Source: Malania oleifera (taxonomy: Eukaryota > Streptophyta > Magnoliopsida > Santalales > Ximeniaceae). From it: 64,000 bases of DNA. Where the stretch lies: contig NC_080422.1 of NCBI RefSeq assembly GCF_029873635.1, forward strand, positions 1,096,001 to 1,160,000, read 5' to 3'. This document shows, piece by piece, positions 23,633-34,418 of the stretch. Both the position numbers and the translations under genes were made by a program. Numbering within the stretch: the first letter of the stretch is position 1; each line of letters begins with the position of its first letter. The notes under the pieces are model-generated. The model worked only from the letters and a program-made list of their open reading frames with translations, did no database searches and was not told where the DNA came from.

Positions 23633-25258
23633 TGACTCACTCGAAAAATGAGCAGCTCGGAAGCTATCCCAACTATAGGAGTTACGTCGTGTAATATTAA
23701 ACCCAAGGGCTAGATCGTCTCCTCAGGGAATGCGTTTTAATCTCAGATTTTACGTTCTTCCAATCGAAATTAAAAAGGTACTGAACTCAGCTCAGATTCG
23801 GGTTTTCAAGATTGTGGAAACTTAAATGAAAACACAAATTAAAGTCCTAAAACTAACACGCACAGAATTAAATAACCATAATAAAAACCCTAATCTACTT
23901 AAGGAAACACTAGAGCATACTAACTAAAAATGGAAACTTTAAACATGAAATTAAAATAACAATAATGAAAATCCTAATCTACTTAAGGAAACACTGGGAC
24001 ACGCGTTAATTAAAAATGGCAACCTAGAACATGGAATTAAAAACACAAAATGGAAACTAAACTAGACACATACTAAAAAAAAAACCAAACCTACTAAAAA
24101 TCGAACCTTTAGCACAATTAAGAGATCAAATCAAGACTCACAATTTAAATGTAAACATGAACTCAACGGAAATTTAAAAGACATAAACAATAACGGAACA
24201 CAATAAAAACACAACCTTTACTAATCATAAACCCTAACTAAATCGAATTTCAACAAAAAAAATATCTGAATTTAATTAAGAATGTTAAATTAAAATAACT
24301 ATCAATTAGATAAACAAAGAGATTAATTTAACAATAATGAAATACTAAACATTACTCAACTTAAACAAAAAGAAAGAAAACTCCAATAACATTAAAAAAA
24401 ACTAAACTTTCTTCAATATTCCAAGATTCAAAGAAAAGTAAATAAAAGAAAGAAAGAAAGGAAGAGAGAGAGAGAGAGAAACAAATCCACGGAGCCGTGA
24501 AGTTACTGTTGTGCTGGAGAAGTTGCTGCTGCGCTTTGGTGGTCCTGCTATGGAGTCGGCTAGTGTTCTGCTGTGCTTGGGGACTGCTGAAGATGGTGGA
24601 GGAGGCTGGCCGTACTGCAAGAGGGCAGAGGAGGCCAAGAGAAACAGAGGAAAGGGGGAGAGTGAGGGAGGAAAGACAAAGGGAAGGAAGAGAGACAAGG
24701 GTAGAGAAGTAGAATTGAAAAGAACAAAAAAAACAAACTAAAGAAGAAGAAGAAGAAGAAGAAGAAGAAGAAGAAGAAGAAGGAGAAGAGGAGAATGGGG
24801 AGCCATGGGGGCTGCCTACGTAGGAAGAGAAAGAGAAGGGTTAAATAGGATAGGGGGGGAAAGCCCTAGACCCGAATAGGAAACCCGAATTGCTATATTT
24901 TTTCATTTTTTTCATTCTCTGTTCATCGCAAATCTGACTCTTTTGGAGCCCATATCTCACAAAACTCAAAACACAAAAGTTTTAGATGATCCTTTCCTAT
25001 TTCTTTAGAAATTTGAATCGTCTAGATCGGAGTTTGGACGAAAAAGTTATGCATAAAATACGAACAAGTGTCGGTTTTGATTCCCGGGAATTTTCCTGCG
25101 ACAAAAATTACCAAATTCTCATAAATAGTGCAATAAAGTTCAAGAATGATGATTTTGGCATTTTATTAAAATATTGGATAATTTTGGACATTTAATTAAA
25201 AATATAAATCGTAAAGCTCGGGTTAAACGTCCAATTACGCAGTTTCGACCCGTAATCA
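23633..25258 (-). repeat. 5' LTR of the gag-only element (1,626 bp)
   Basis: Plus-strand ends are TGACTCACTCG and CCCGTAATCA. It is longer than the other LTR mainly because of a GAA microsatellite at 24742-24783. Confidence 0.92.
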
Positions 25259-25263
25259 ATCGG
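25259..25263. other. Target site duplication ATCGG, right copy
   Basis: Exact match to 18512-18516. The gypsy LTR sequence continues CGTACGGGCC. Confidence 0.9.
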
Positions 25264-26254
25264 CGTACGGGCCGATGATTTTCATGATATACGTATATAT
25301 GTAAAATGATATGATTGATGTGAAAATTTATGATATAAGATATCCATGTATCACAATTTTAGTATATACTATATGATATCAGAACCGGGTTGGCTTGGTC
25401 TAGACTAGCATTTGCACGGTCCCGTTGCTATGTGTCCATGGTCTTTGTGATCATGATATTTGTGTTAACGCCGCTGTACGGAGTGGTGTGAGATTGGATG
25501 GTCGATGTGGTTTTTAAAAAGGGTGTGAACGCCCCTGGTGTACGGACTAGGTCTGGTAGACCCATCGGACTTACAAACTGTATGATTGACTTGGCAATGG
25601 TTGGCCAACCATTGTCAAGTCCCGCCTTTGGGCCAGACAACCCAGTCATGTGGGGGTAATACATGACAACAGCCAGCTAACCTACTAGGATGTTTTTATG
25701 TTATTATTATTATTATGATATGAGATGAGATATGTTATGAAAATGCAGTATGTTCTACCATGATTTGATGTATATATTTTTTCCCAGATTTGATGAAACC
25801 GTTACTAAATGTATATGTAGAACATGAAATACTCATGTTGCCACATACTAGTATTAGTTTATTTCCTTTACTGAGAGGTGTCTCACCCCTAAATTTTATA
25901 AACTTTTCAGGAGCCCCTGATAGGAGAGCGGGAAAAGCCCCGCTGATTTAGAGCTGTTGTTTGCCCTTTTTGAAGGGTGAGTTTTGTAGGGACAGTTAGA
26001 TTTTGTGGGGAATGTCCCTAGATCTGATTTTTGGGATGTATAAACTAAAATACAGTGATTGTAGTAACTCTGCTATTGTGATGTATGATATAATGAGATG
26101 TATGTGATTATATGTTTCTTGCTGCTTAGGCTTCTACTATATGTTCTAATATATCCCTGGTACCCACGGGTCTAGGTGGACTTTGATCTGCTAAGCTGGA
26201 ATATGTGATAATGATTTTGTTAAAAAAAATGTGGAAATTAAGCAGGTCGTCATA
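25264..26254 (+). mobile_element. LTR shared by D and C, second piece
   Basis: Continues from 18516. It contains the hairpin TGAGAGGTGTCTCA at 25872-25885 and ends GGTCGTCATA, a decayed TCACA end, just before the primer site of C. Confidence 0.85.
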
Positions 26255-26257
26255 GTG

Positions 26258-26270
26258 TGATATCAGAGCC
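26258..26270 (+). other. Primer binding site of element C (initiator tRNA-Met)
   Basis: TGATATCAGAGCC, one base from TGGTATCAGAGCC, three bases after the LTR. Confidence 0.85.
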
Positions 26271-26534
26271 TAAGTTGCTAGGTTTTGTAGACTTTAGAAT
26301 GCAGCAGAAACAATACCAGAGTTTAGGAAATGATTTATGGTTGTTCTATAGTCTAGAAGCAGGGCTTCCATGATAGTTTCTTTGTTTTTCCTCGGGTGAC
26401 GATTTTAGGAAAATCGTAGTAAGCTATTGTCGAGTTGTGTTCCTAAAATGTAGGACTGGAGATTAGAAATGAGTTAGAAATTTTGAGATAAGTGGTGAGG
26501 ATAGAATTTCTAAGTTGTGTTTGTTGTTTCCAGG

Positions 26535-28004
26535 ATGGATCTAGGAGGAAATAGTGCCCATGCAAGTGGCAGTGATGGAGCAGGACCATCAGGTGCAGCT
26601 GGGACTGACTCTGACGCGGTATTATGTAGCGTGACTCAGCAAGTTATGACTAAGATCGCTAGGAGCTCGAGGGAGCAGAGTGGTCCATCTGCAGGCCAAG
26701 GGTGCACCATAGAGAAGTTTACGAAAATGAATCCTCTGACATTCTCAGGTGGAGTTGATCCTGTAGCCGCTGATAACTGGATGTAGGAGACCGAGAAAGT
26801 CTTGGATGTGTTATAGTGTACCGAGGAGCAGAGGGTCCTCTTTGCCACTTATAGACTGATAGGAGAGGTTGAGAGGTGGTGGACTGCGGTGAGACTGCTG
26901 GAGCAGCAAAGGGTGACTTCGATAGCTATGACATGGGACTGGTTTAAAGAGTTATTATTCGATAGATATTTTCCAGCCACTATTAGGGAGGCTAAGGTAG
27001 AGGAGTTTCTAAGTTTGAAGCAGGGACAGCTATCTGTATAGCAGTATGCGGCGCGTTTCATCGAGCTATCTCGTTTCGCCCCATACATTGTTCCTGATGA
27101 GGTGAAGAAGGCGAGACAGTTTGAGAGAGGCTTGAGGCTGAACATATTTAAGCAAGTGGTGGTGCTGCGGATCCAGGACTTTGCTGAGTTAGTCGACAGG
27201 GCATCCTTGGCAAAGATTGGTGATCGCCTTGATGCAGAGGAGCAAGGACAGAGGAAGAGATCTGCATCTATCGGCTACCAGCAGGGTCATAGACCGGGGT
27301 AGTGGAGGAGAGGAAATCATGGCAGAGGGCGGAGGCAGGAGACGGGAGGACGTGAGGTGCAGACAGGGCGGGGTCCTCCAGTCTGTCAAACTTGTGGTAG
27401 AAGGCACTGGGGGGAGTGTCAAGCGGGTGGTATGGTGTGCTATTGCTGCCATAAATCGGGGCATATGGTGGGAGACTGTCCTACCCCACCAAATGTAGTT
27501 TCAATGTGCTATCGCTACGGTAGATCGGGGCACATGGTGCGAGACTGTCCTACCCCACCAAATGCAGTTCCAGCTCCTAGACCATACCGGGGAGGTTATC
27601 AGGCGCCACGTGGGGGCCATCAGAGGAATATGGCTCTAGCCAGGGTGTTTACTTTGACGCTGGGTGAGGCTGAGACGTCAGGTGACGTGGTGACAGGTAT
27701 GGTGATTATGCTTTCTTTTAAAGTTATTGCATTGTTTTATTCAGGAGCTACACAGTCGTTCGTGTCTTCGGGGTGTGTTAAATTATATGGGGCTGAAACA
27801 CAATCGTTAGATGTTGAATTTTTGGTAACTACACCAACTGGGTTAGCAGTGAGGTGTAATAAGGTGCTCCGAGGTTGTCCAGTTGATATTCAAGAAAAGA
27901 CTTTGTCTGTTGATCTGATAGTACTAGACATGCACGAATTTGATGTTATATTTGACATGGATTGGCTAGCAGCTAATTTTTCCAACATAGATTGTCGAGC
28001 ATGA
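26535..28004 (+). pseudogene. Element C: gag-protease, 489 codons plus stops, with duplicated zinc knuckle
   Basis: Single frame starting MDLGGNSAHASGS. I took the ATG at 26535; an upstream in-frame ATG at 26517 adds six residues. Gag motifs are TIEKFTKMNPLTFSGG, then EVERWW, then [12 protein letters not shown]. There are three knuckle copies: CQTCGRRHWGEC, CYCCHKSGHMVGDC and CYRYGRSGHMVRDC. The last two, with the linker PTPPN, are a direct duplication of about 66 bp (around 27435-27567), and the final copy has lost its second Cys. In the protease, DSGAT is YSGAT (ALFYSGATQSFVS), so the catalytic Asp is gone. Stops lie at 26784, 26814, about 27041 and 27300. Confidence 0.88.
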
Positions 28005-31000
28005 GAAGTAATATTTAGATCTCTGGGGGAAGCATAATTCAAGTTTGTAGGGTCGCGAGTGCAATCCCCGCCTCAGATAGTTTCAGCTATTCAGGCCAAA
28101 AGATTACTGCTGAGTGGGTGTCAAGGGTTTGTGGCTGTTGTGAAGGAGATGTCGGAGAATGAATTGAAACTTGCTAGCACGCCTGCAGTAAAGGAGTTAC
28201 AGATGTTTTCCCAGATGAGTTACTAGGCTTGCCACCCAATCGTGAGGTAGATTTCACAATTGATCTACTTCTAGGTACAGCACCAATTTCTAAAGTACCG
28301 TACCAGATGACGCCCGCAAAGTTAGCAGAATTGAAGAACCAGTTGCAAAATTTGCTTGAAAAGGGCTTCATACGACCCAGTGTATCTCTGTGGGGAGCTC
28401 CTGTTTTATTTGTGAAAAAGAAAGATGGGACCATAAGGATGTGTATAGACTATAGGGAGATTAATAAAGCGACAATCAAAAACAAGTATCCTCTACCCCG
28501 TATCGACGATTTGTTTGACCAGCTCCAGGGTATACGGGTGTATTCGAAGATTGATCTTAGATCCGGTTATTGTCAAGTGAAAGTGAAAGCAGAAGACATC
28601 TCGAAGACAGCCTTCAGGACTAGGTACGGGCATTACGAGTTTCTTGTTATGCCATTTGGTCTGACGAATGCTCCTGCGGTATTTATGGACGATGAACAGA
28701 GTTTTCCATCAATACCTAGACCAGTTTGTTTTTGTTTTTATTAATGATGTAATGGTCTATTCGAGGAGCTATTAGGAGCATGAGACGCACCTGAGGCAGG
28801 TTTTGCAGACACTTTGGGAAAAGAAGTTGTACGCCAAGTTCAGTAGCTCAAGAAGGTCGTGTTCTTAGGGCATGTGGTATTTGGAGACAGTATTTCTGTG
28901 GATCCTACCAAGATTAAGGCGGTAGTGAATTGGGCTAGACCGAGGAACGTTCAGGAGATTAGGAGTTTCTTAGGGCTAGCTAGCTATTATCGCCATTTCG
29001 TTGAGGGGTTCTCAACTTTGTCAGGACCTTTGACACGACTGATGAGGAAGAATATCAGATTTGAGTGGGATGACAACTGTGAGTAGAGTTTTCAAGAGCT
29101 GAAGCAAAGATTAGTCACAGCACCAGTATTGGTTATGCTATCAGGGGGTGAGGGGTATGTTATTTACAGTGATGCGTCCTTGAAGGGACTTAGATGTGTA
29201 TTAATGTAGCATGGTAGGGTAGTGGCGTATGCGTCCAAGTAATTGAAAGATTATGAAAAGAACTACCCTACACATAATCTTGAATTGGTTGCAGTGGTGC
29301 ATGCATTGAAAATTTGGAGGCATTATCTGTACGGCTAGCAGCATGAGATTTTCTCCGACCACAAGAGCTTAAAGCATTTCTTCACACAGAAGGAACTGAA
29401 TATGAGGCTGAGAAGGTGGTTGGAGTTGATTAAGGATTTTGATTGTACCATCAGTTATCACCCAAGGAAAGCAAATGTGGTAGCTGATGCTTTGAGTAGG
29501 AAATCCAGGGAACCAGTGGTGGCGGCTGTGGAGATCCAGTATCCAATCATGATGGATTTGGAGAGACTCGGCATAGAATTGGTAGAGAGTGATCTTCCAG
29601 CGTGTATTGCCAGCTTGATAGTACAACCTACTCTGTAGGAAAGAATTAAAGTCGCTCAGAAAGAAGATCCAGAATTAGCAGAGGTGATAGACAGAGTACA
29701 GAGTGGTCAGGGGGAGGAATTCAGTATTGCAGATGACAGAGCTTTGCGTTTCGTACTAGATTATGCGTTCCTGCCGATATAGAGATCAGAAAGACCATTT
29801 TAGAGGAAGCTCACAGATCTTTGTATACCATTCATCCCGGTAGTACGAAGATGTACAGAGATATGTGAGAGTCGTACTGGTGGAGTGGAATGAAGAGAGA
29901 GATCGCCGAGTATGTAGCCCAGTGTTTGATGTGCCAACAGGTAAAGCCTGAGCACCAGAGGCCGGCAGGGCAGTTGCAACTGTTATTTATCCCAGAGTGG
30001 AAGTGGGATCATATATCTACGGACTCCATGTCAGGACTGCCGACGACATTACATGGCCAGAATGCCATCTGGGTGATTGTTGACCGTTTGACTAAGACCG
30101 CCTATTTTATTCCTATCAAGATCAGCTACTCCCTCAGCCGTTTAGCGGACATTTAGGAGAAAGTTCGTTCTCATGAGGTGCCTGTATCTATTGTGTCAAA
30201 TTGAGACCCGCGATTAATGTCACGATTTTGGAGGAGCTTGCAGGAGGCTATGGGGTCTCAATTATCGTTTAGCACGACATTCCATTCGCAGTCAGATAGG
30301 CAGACTGAGAGGACGATACAGACATTAGAGGATATGCTCCGTGCGTGTGTATTGGATTTTGGGGGTAGTTGGACTCAGTTCATGTGACTAGTAGAGTTCG
30401 CATATAATAATAGTTATCAATCCAGCATTGGCATTGCACTATTTGAGGCTCTATATGGTAGGAGATGCCGTTCTCTTTTATTTTGGGATGAAGTGGGTGA
30501 GCGGAGAGTAGTGGGGCCGGAGCTTGTGCAGCAAGCATGTGATAAGGTTCTGCTTATCAGGGATAGGATTAATACAGCTCAGAGCCGACAGAAAAGTTAT
30601 ACTGATAATGGCCATAGGAATCTAGAGTTTGATGTGGGCAATCATATGTTTTTGAAGATAGCTTTGTTGAAAGGGGTCATGCGATTTGGGAAGAAGGGTA
30701 AACTTAGTCCTAGGTTTATCGGTCCATTTGAGATTCTAGATAAAGTGGGGCCGGTAGCCTACAGGCTAGCTTTACCACCTGTATTGTCCAGGATCCACGA
30801 CGTATTCCATGTTGCTATGTTGAGGAAATACGTATCAGATCCTTCTCATATCATCAGTTATGATGAATTAGAGCTCAGTGATTTACTGGTGTATGAGGAG
30901 GTACCAGTACAGATTCTGGATAGGAAAGTACAGAAGCTACGTAACAAGAAAATTCCTCAGGTAAAAGTTTTGTGGAGGAATCATGTGGTAGAAGAGGCTT

Positions 31001-31059
31001 CTTGGGAATCCGAGGAACAGATGAAGCAGAGGTATCCACATTTATTCCAAGAAGTTTGA
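28005..31059 (+). pseudogene. Element C: pol (RT, RNase H, integrase, chromodomain), broken
   Basis: A one-base deletion near 28196 separates it from the gag frame. RT is at about 28229-28830, with [19 protein letters not shown] and [13 protein letters not shown]; the catalytic box reads [10 protein letters not shown], so the first Asp is Asn. RNase H lies at about 28950-29510, including VIYSDASLKGL and [10 protein letters not shown] one-base deletion near 29750 shifts the frame. The integrase begins with the HHCC finger, ending CLMCQQVKPEHQRP at 29961. The core follows (NAIWVIVDRLTKTAYFIPIK), then the tail from FGKKGKLSPRFIGPFEILD to VKVLWRNHVVEEASWESEE, ending FQEV. The last 188 codons are intact. 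Confidence 0.9.
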
Positions 31060-31312
31060 TTGGGTAAAATGTAAATAGTTAGGTAGTATTTATTTTGCAG
31101 GTATATGTAATGGTTTAACTAGTATAGTATTTTAGTTTTGGGAGAATTTTTATTTTGTATATGTAATCTCCCAGGACTCGTAATGTAACCACGGTATTCC
31201 TCCGCCATAAGTGAGGGTAGGTAATAAAATAAGTAGACCCTTTTCTTGTTAAAAGATGAAGAGTTTGGTGAATAGTAAATTTCGAGGACGAAATTTTATA
31301 AGGAGGGGAGAA
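31060..31312 (+). other. Element C: 3' untranslated stretch and polypurine tract
   Basis: Has the inverted repeat AAATTTCGAGGACGAAATTT at 31277-31296 and the polypurine tract AAGGAGGGGAGAA at 31300-31312. Confidence 0.78.
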
Positions 31313-31389
31313 TGTAACGACCTGAATTTAAAATGGTATTTAAACAATAAAAGAAAGGGGAATGGAAACCTAAACAGAAGGAGGCAGTC

Positions 31390-31620
31390 GACTTCGTCGA
31401 TGAACGCGAATTTATTTTGGAAGGAAAAATCGAGGGAAAGTTATCAGGGCCTCGTCGACGAACACAGGGGATTCGTCGACGAAGGCATAAGAGGATTCGT
31501 CGACGAACACAAGGGATTCGTCGACGAGGAAATACCGAGAGGGGGTTTGAGCCGACTGAATTTCGTCGACGAAATCATTAAAGGATTTGTCGAAGAATGA
31601 TGTGTTTCGTCGACGAAGCT
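31390..31620 (+). repeat. TTCGTCGACGAA palindrome array in the C 3' LTR
   Basis: Eight copies within 230 bp, five of them carrying the perfect core CGTCGACGA. The array is followed at once by TATATATA. By chance one frame reads GFVDE repeats; this frame is not conserved among the LTRs, so I treat the array as DNA-level. Confidence 0.85.
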
Positions 31621-32241
31621 TGTTCTATATATATAAAAAAAAATCCAGAAATTTACTTCATAAGTAAGAAATCTCTCTCCTCTCTCTCTCCCCTTCGGTT
31701 CTCTCTCTCTCTCTTTCGTAGATTTCGGGCTAGATCTTCGCCGGATCGACAATCTGAAGTCACCACAACGCTCTTGGGGAAGTTCTTTCCCAAATCTGTC
31801 GGAGTGGATCGTTGGTAAAAGCAAGGTGGAAACCATCCCAAATCCAGGGTAAGGCTTTCTACTCAATATTTGGATTTTTGACAGTTAAGGAAAATGTTAT
31901 ACGCTTAGAAATACTGAACTTTAGTTCTAGGAAATATTGTTTCCAGGGTGTTGAGTTGAGAACCCTATGGGAGCGGGGTAGATTTTTTTAGGGGTTTTTC
32001 AGGAATCAGGTAAGGGGATAAACTAAGCTAGTTCTTTTTTAGAAAATGTATGTATATATGGTATTTGATTTCTGGAAAGTAAATATGTTTATATATATAT
32101 ATGTGATTTATATTTGGGAAAATACTGTTTAAATGATGATATGTTGAATACGTGAAAAATCTGTTCAGTGTGGCATGAGTATAAAATGATGTGAGATACT
32201 ATTTTATGAAATGGGATTATGATACGGATTTTGTGTTGTGA

Positions 32242-32483
32242 TTTGCCGGTGTACGAGCCGCACTATGATGTGATTTGCCAGTGTACGGGCTGTGCTATGA
32301 TATGTTTGCCGGCGTACGGGCCGTGCTATGTTGTGATTTTCCAGTGTACGGGTTGTACTATGATATTTTTGCGGGCATATCGGCCGTGCTATGATGTGAT
32401 TTGCCAGCGTACGGGCTGTGCTATGATATGCCGGCGTACGGGCCGAGCTATGATAAAATGTGTAATACCGGCGTACGGGCCGA
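32242..32483 (+). repeat. GTACGGGCC minisatellite in the C 3' LTR
   Basis: Eight degenerate copies of GCCGGCGTACGGGCC, separated by spacers built on CTATGAT. Related arrays: 13672-13787, 18286-18495 and 34886-35072. Confidence 0.85.
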
Positions 32484-33465
32484 TGATTTTCATGATATAT
32501 GTATATATGCAAAATGATATGATTGATGTGAAAATTTATGATATGAGATATCCATGTATCACAGTTTTAGTATATACTATATGATATCAGAACCTGGTTG
32601 GCTTGGTCTAGGCTAGCACTTATACGATACCGTTGCTATGTGTCCCTGGTCTTTGTGATCATGATATTTGTGTTAACGCCGATGTACAGAGTGGTGTGAG
32701 ATTGGATGGTCGATGTGGTTTTTAAGAAGGGTGTGAATGCCCCTGGTGTACGGACCAGGTCTGGCAGACCCATCGGACTTACAAACTGTATGATTAACTT
32801 GGCAGTGGTCGTCCAACCATTGTCAGGTCTCACCTTCGGGCCAGACAACTCAGTCATGTGGGGGTAATACATGACAACAGCTAGCTAACCTACCATGATG
32901 TTTTTATGTTATTATTATTATTTTGATATGAGATAAGATATGTTATGAAAATGCAGTATGTTCTACCATGATTTGATGTATGTATGTTCTACCATGATTT
33001 GATGAAACAGTTACTAAATGTATATGTAGAACACAAAATACTCATGTTGCCACACACTAGTAATAGTTTATTTCCTTTACTGAGAGGTGTCTCGCCCCTA
33101 AATTTTATAAACTTTTCAAGAGCCCCTGATAGGAGAGTGGGAAAAGCCTCGCTGATCTAGAGCTGTTGTCTGCCCTTTTTGAAGGGTGAGTTTTGTAGGG
33201 ACATTTAGATTTTGTGGGGAATGTCCCTAGATCTGATTTTTGGGATGTATATACTAAAATATAGTGATTGTAGTAACTTTGGTATTGTGATGTATGATAT
33301 GATGAGATGTATGTGATTGTATGTTTCCTACTGCTTAGGCTTCTACTATATGTTCTGATATATCCCTGGTACCCACGGGTCCAAGTGGATTTTGATCTGC
33401 TGAACTGGAATATGTGATAAAGATTTTGTTAAAAAAAAAATGTAGAAATTAAGCAGGTCGTCACA

Positions 33466-33792
33466 GAGGAAGTGTGGCCAGTTGCCTACAGGTTGGCTTT
33501 ACCACCTACGTTGTCCCGGATACACGACGTATTCCACGTTTCCATGTTGAGGAAATACGTCCCAGACCCTTCTCATGTGATCAGTTATGGTGAGTTGGAG
33601 TTCAGTGATTCCCTAATTTATGAGGAGATACTAGTATAGATTCTGGATAGGAAAGAGCAGGAATTACATAATAAGAAGATTCCTTTAGTGAAACTCCTGT
33701 GGAGAAATCACACAATAGAAGAAGCTTCTTGGGAACTTGATGAACAAATAAGATAGAAATACCCGCAATTATTCCATGAGGTTCAGTTGTAA
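33466..33792 (+). pseudogene. Element E: integrase tail and chromodomain-like end
   Basis: Starts mid-domain directly after the LTR of C. It reads VAYRLALPPTLSRIHDVFHV, then MLRKYVPDPSHVISYGELE, then KKIPLVKLLWRNHTIEEASW, with stops at about 33636 and 33753. It ends FHEVQL-stop. The 5' part must lie left of whatever was inserted, outside the window. Confidence 0.85.
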
Positions 33793-34052
33793 TCAGGTAA
33801 AGTATAAGTAATTATGTAATGTTCCTTTTGCAGGTTAGTCAGTGCATGTATTATTTTAGTTAGTAAGTAGTATTTTGGTTTTAGGAGAATTTTATTTTGT
33901 ATATGTAATCTCCTAGGACCCTGTATGTAACCACGATATTCCTCCGTCATAAGTGAGGGAAGTAATAAAATAAGTAGACTGCTTTCTTTAGGGGATGGTG
34001 AATCATATGGATAGTAAATTTCGAGGACGAAATTTTTATAAGGAGGGGAGAA
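33793..34052 (+). other. Element E: 3' untranslated stretch and polypurine tract
   Basis: Same layout as in A-D. The polypurine tract AAGGAGGGGAGAA ends at 34052. Confidence 0.75.
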
Positions 34053-34360
34053 TGTAGTGATCCAAAGAATTATGGTATTTAAATAATAAAAGATGGAGAA
34101 AAATTGGAATTGTAAAAGGGGTCACAGCAGGTCCTCGACGAAGTGGCTTATTGGGATCGTCGACGGGGACATGTGTCTCGTCGACGAGAAGATACCGAGA
34201 GGTTATTTTTTTTAACTCTGAATTTCATTGACGAGGAATAGTGTTTGTCGACGAACTTCCTTCACGGCATCGTCAACGAAGTGATGTGTCTCGTCGACGA
34301 AGGCCAGTATATAAATAGCCTAAACTTGAATTTTTCATCAGAATTACGCGAAGAACTCTC

Positions 34361-34418
<58 letters not shown>

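Larger units (their letters stand above)
18517..25258 (-). mobile_element. Gag-only (TR-GAG-like) LTR retrotransposon, complete, 6,742 bp
   Basis: Complete element with LTRs at 18517-20122 and 23633-25258, an exact 5-bp target duplication ATCGG, a tRNA-Asp-type primer site at 23609-23627, a polypurine tract next to the left LTR, and a gag-like frame at 21814-23487 on the minus strand. No protease, RT, RNase H or integrase motifs are visible. The tRNA-Asp primer site is typical of the Athila/Tat branch of plant gypsy elements. Gag without pol fits the plant class called TR-GAG. Such an element would need enzymes from a full-length relative. Confidence 0.88.
31313..33465 (+). mobile_element. 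3' LTR of element C (2,153 bp)
   Basis: It starts TGTAACGACCTG and ends GGTCGTCACA. Parts in order: palindrome array 31390-31620, TATATATA at about 31625, CT run at about 31675-31705, GTACGGGCC array 32242-32483, hairpin TGAGAGGTGTCTCG at 33081-33094. Very similar to the shared LTR at 17397-26254. At 33466 the integrase of element E begins, so C (or the D-C tandem) appears inserted in E. Confidence 0.88.

Noticed and set aside
31256-31600. Open frame rich in GFVDE repeats across the start of the C 3' LTR
   Set aside because: It is a translation of the palindrome array. The frame begins in the polypurine region, is not kept in the other LTRs, and the same array reads as other repeats on the opposite strand.
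32242-32483. Regularly spaced repeats resembling a CRISPR array
   Set aside because: Repeats are degenerate, the spacers are alike rather than unique, and the context is a plant LTR.
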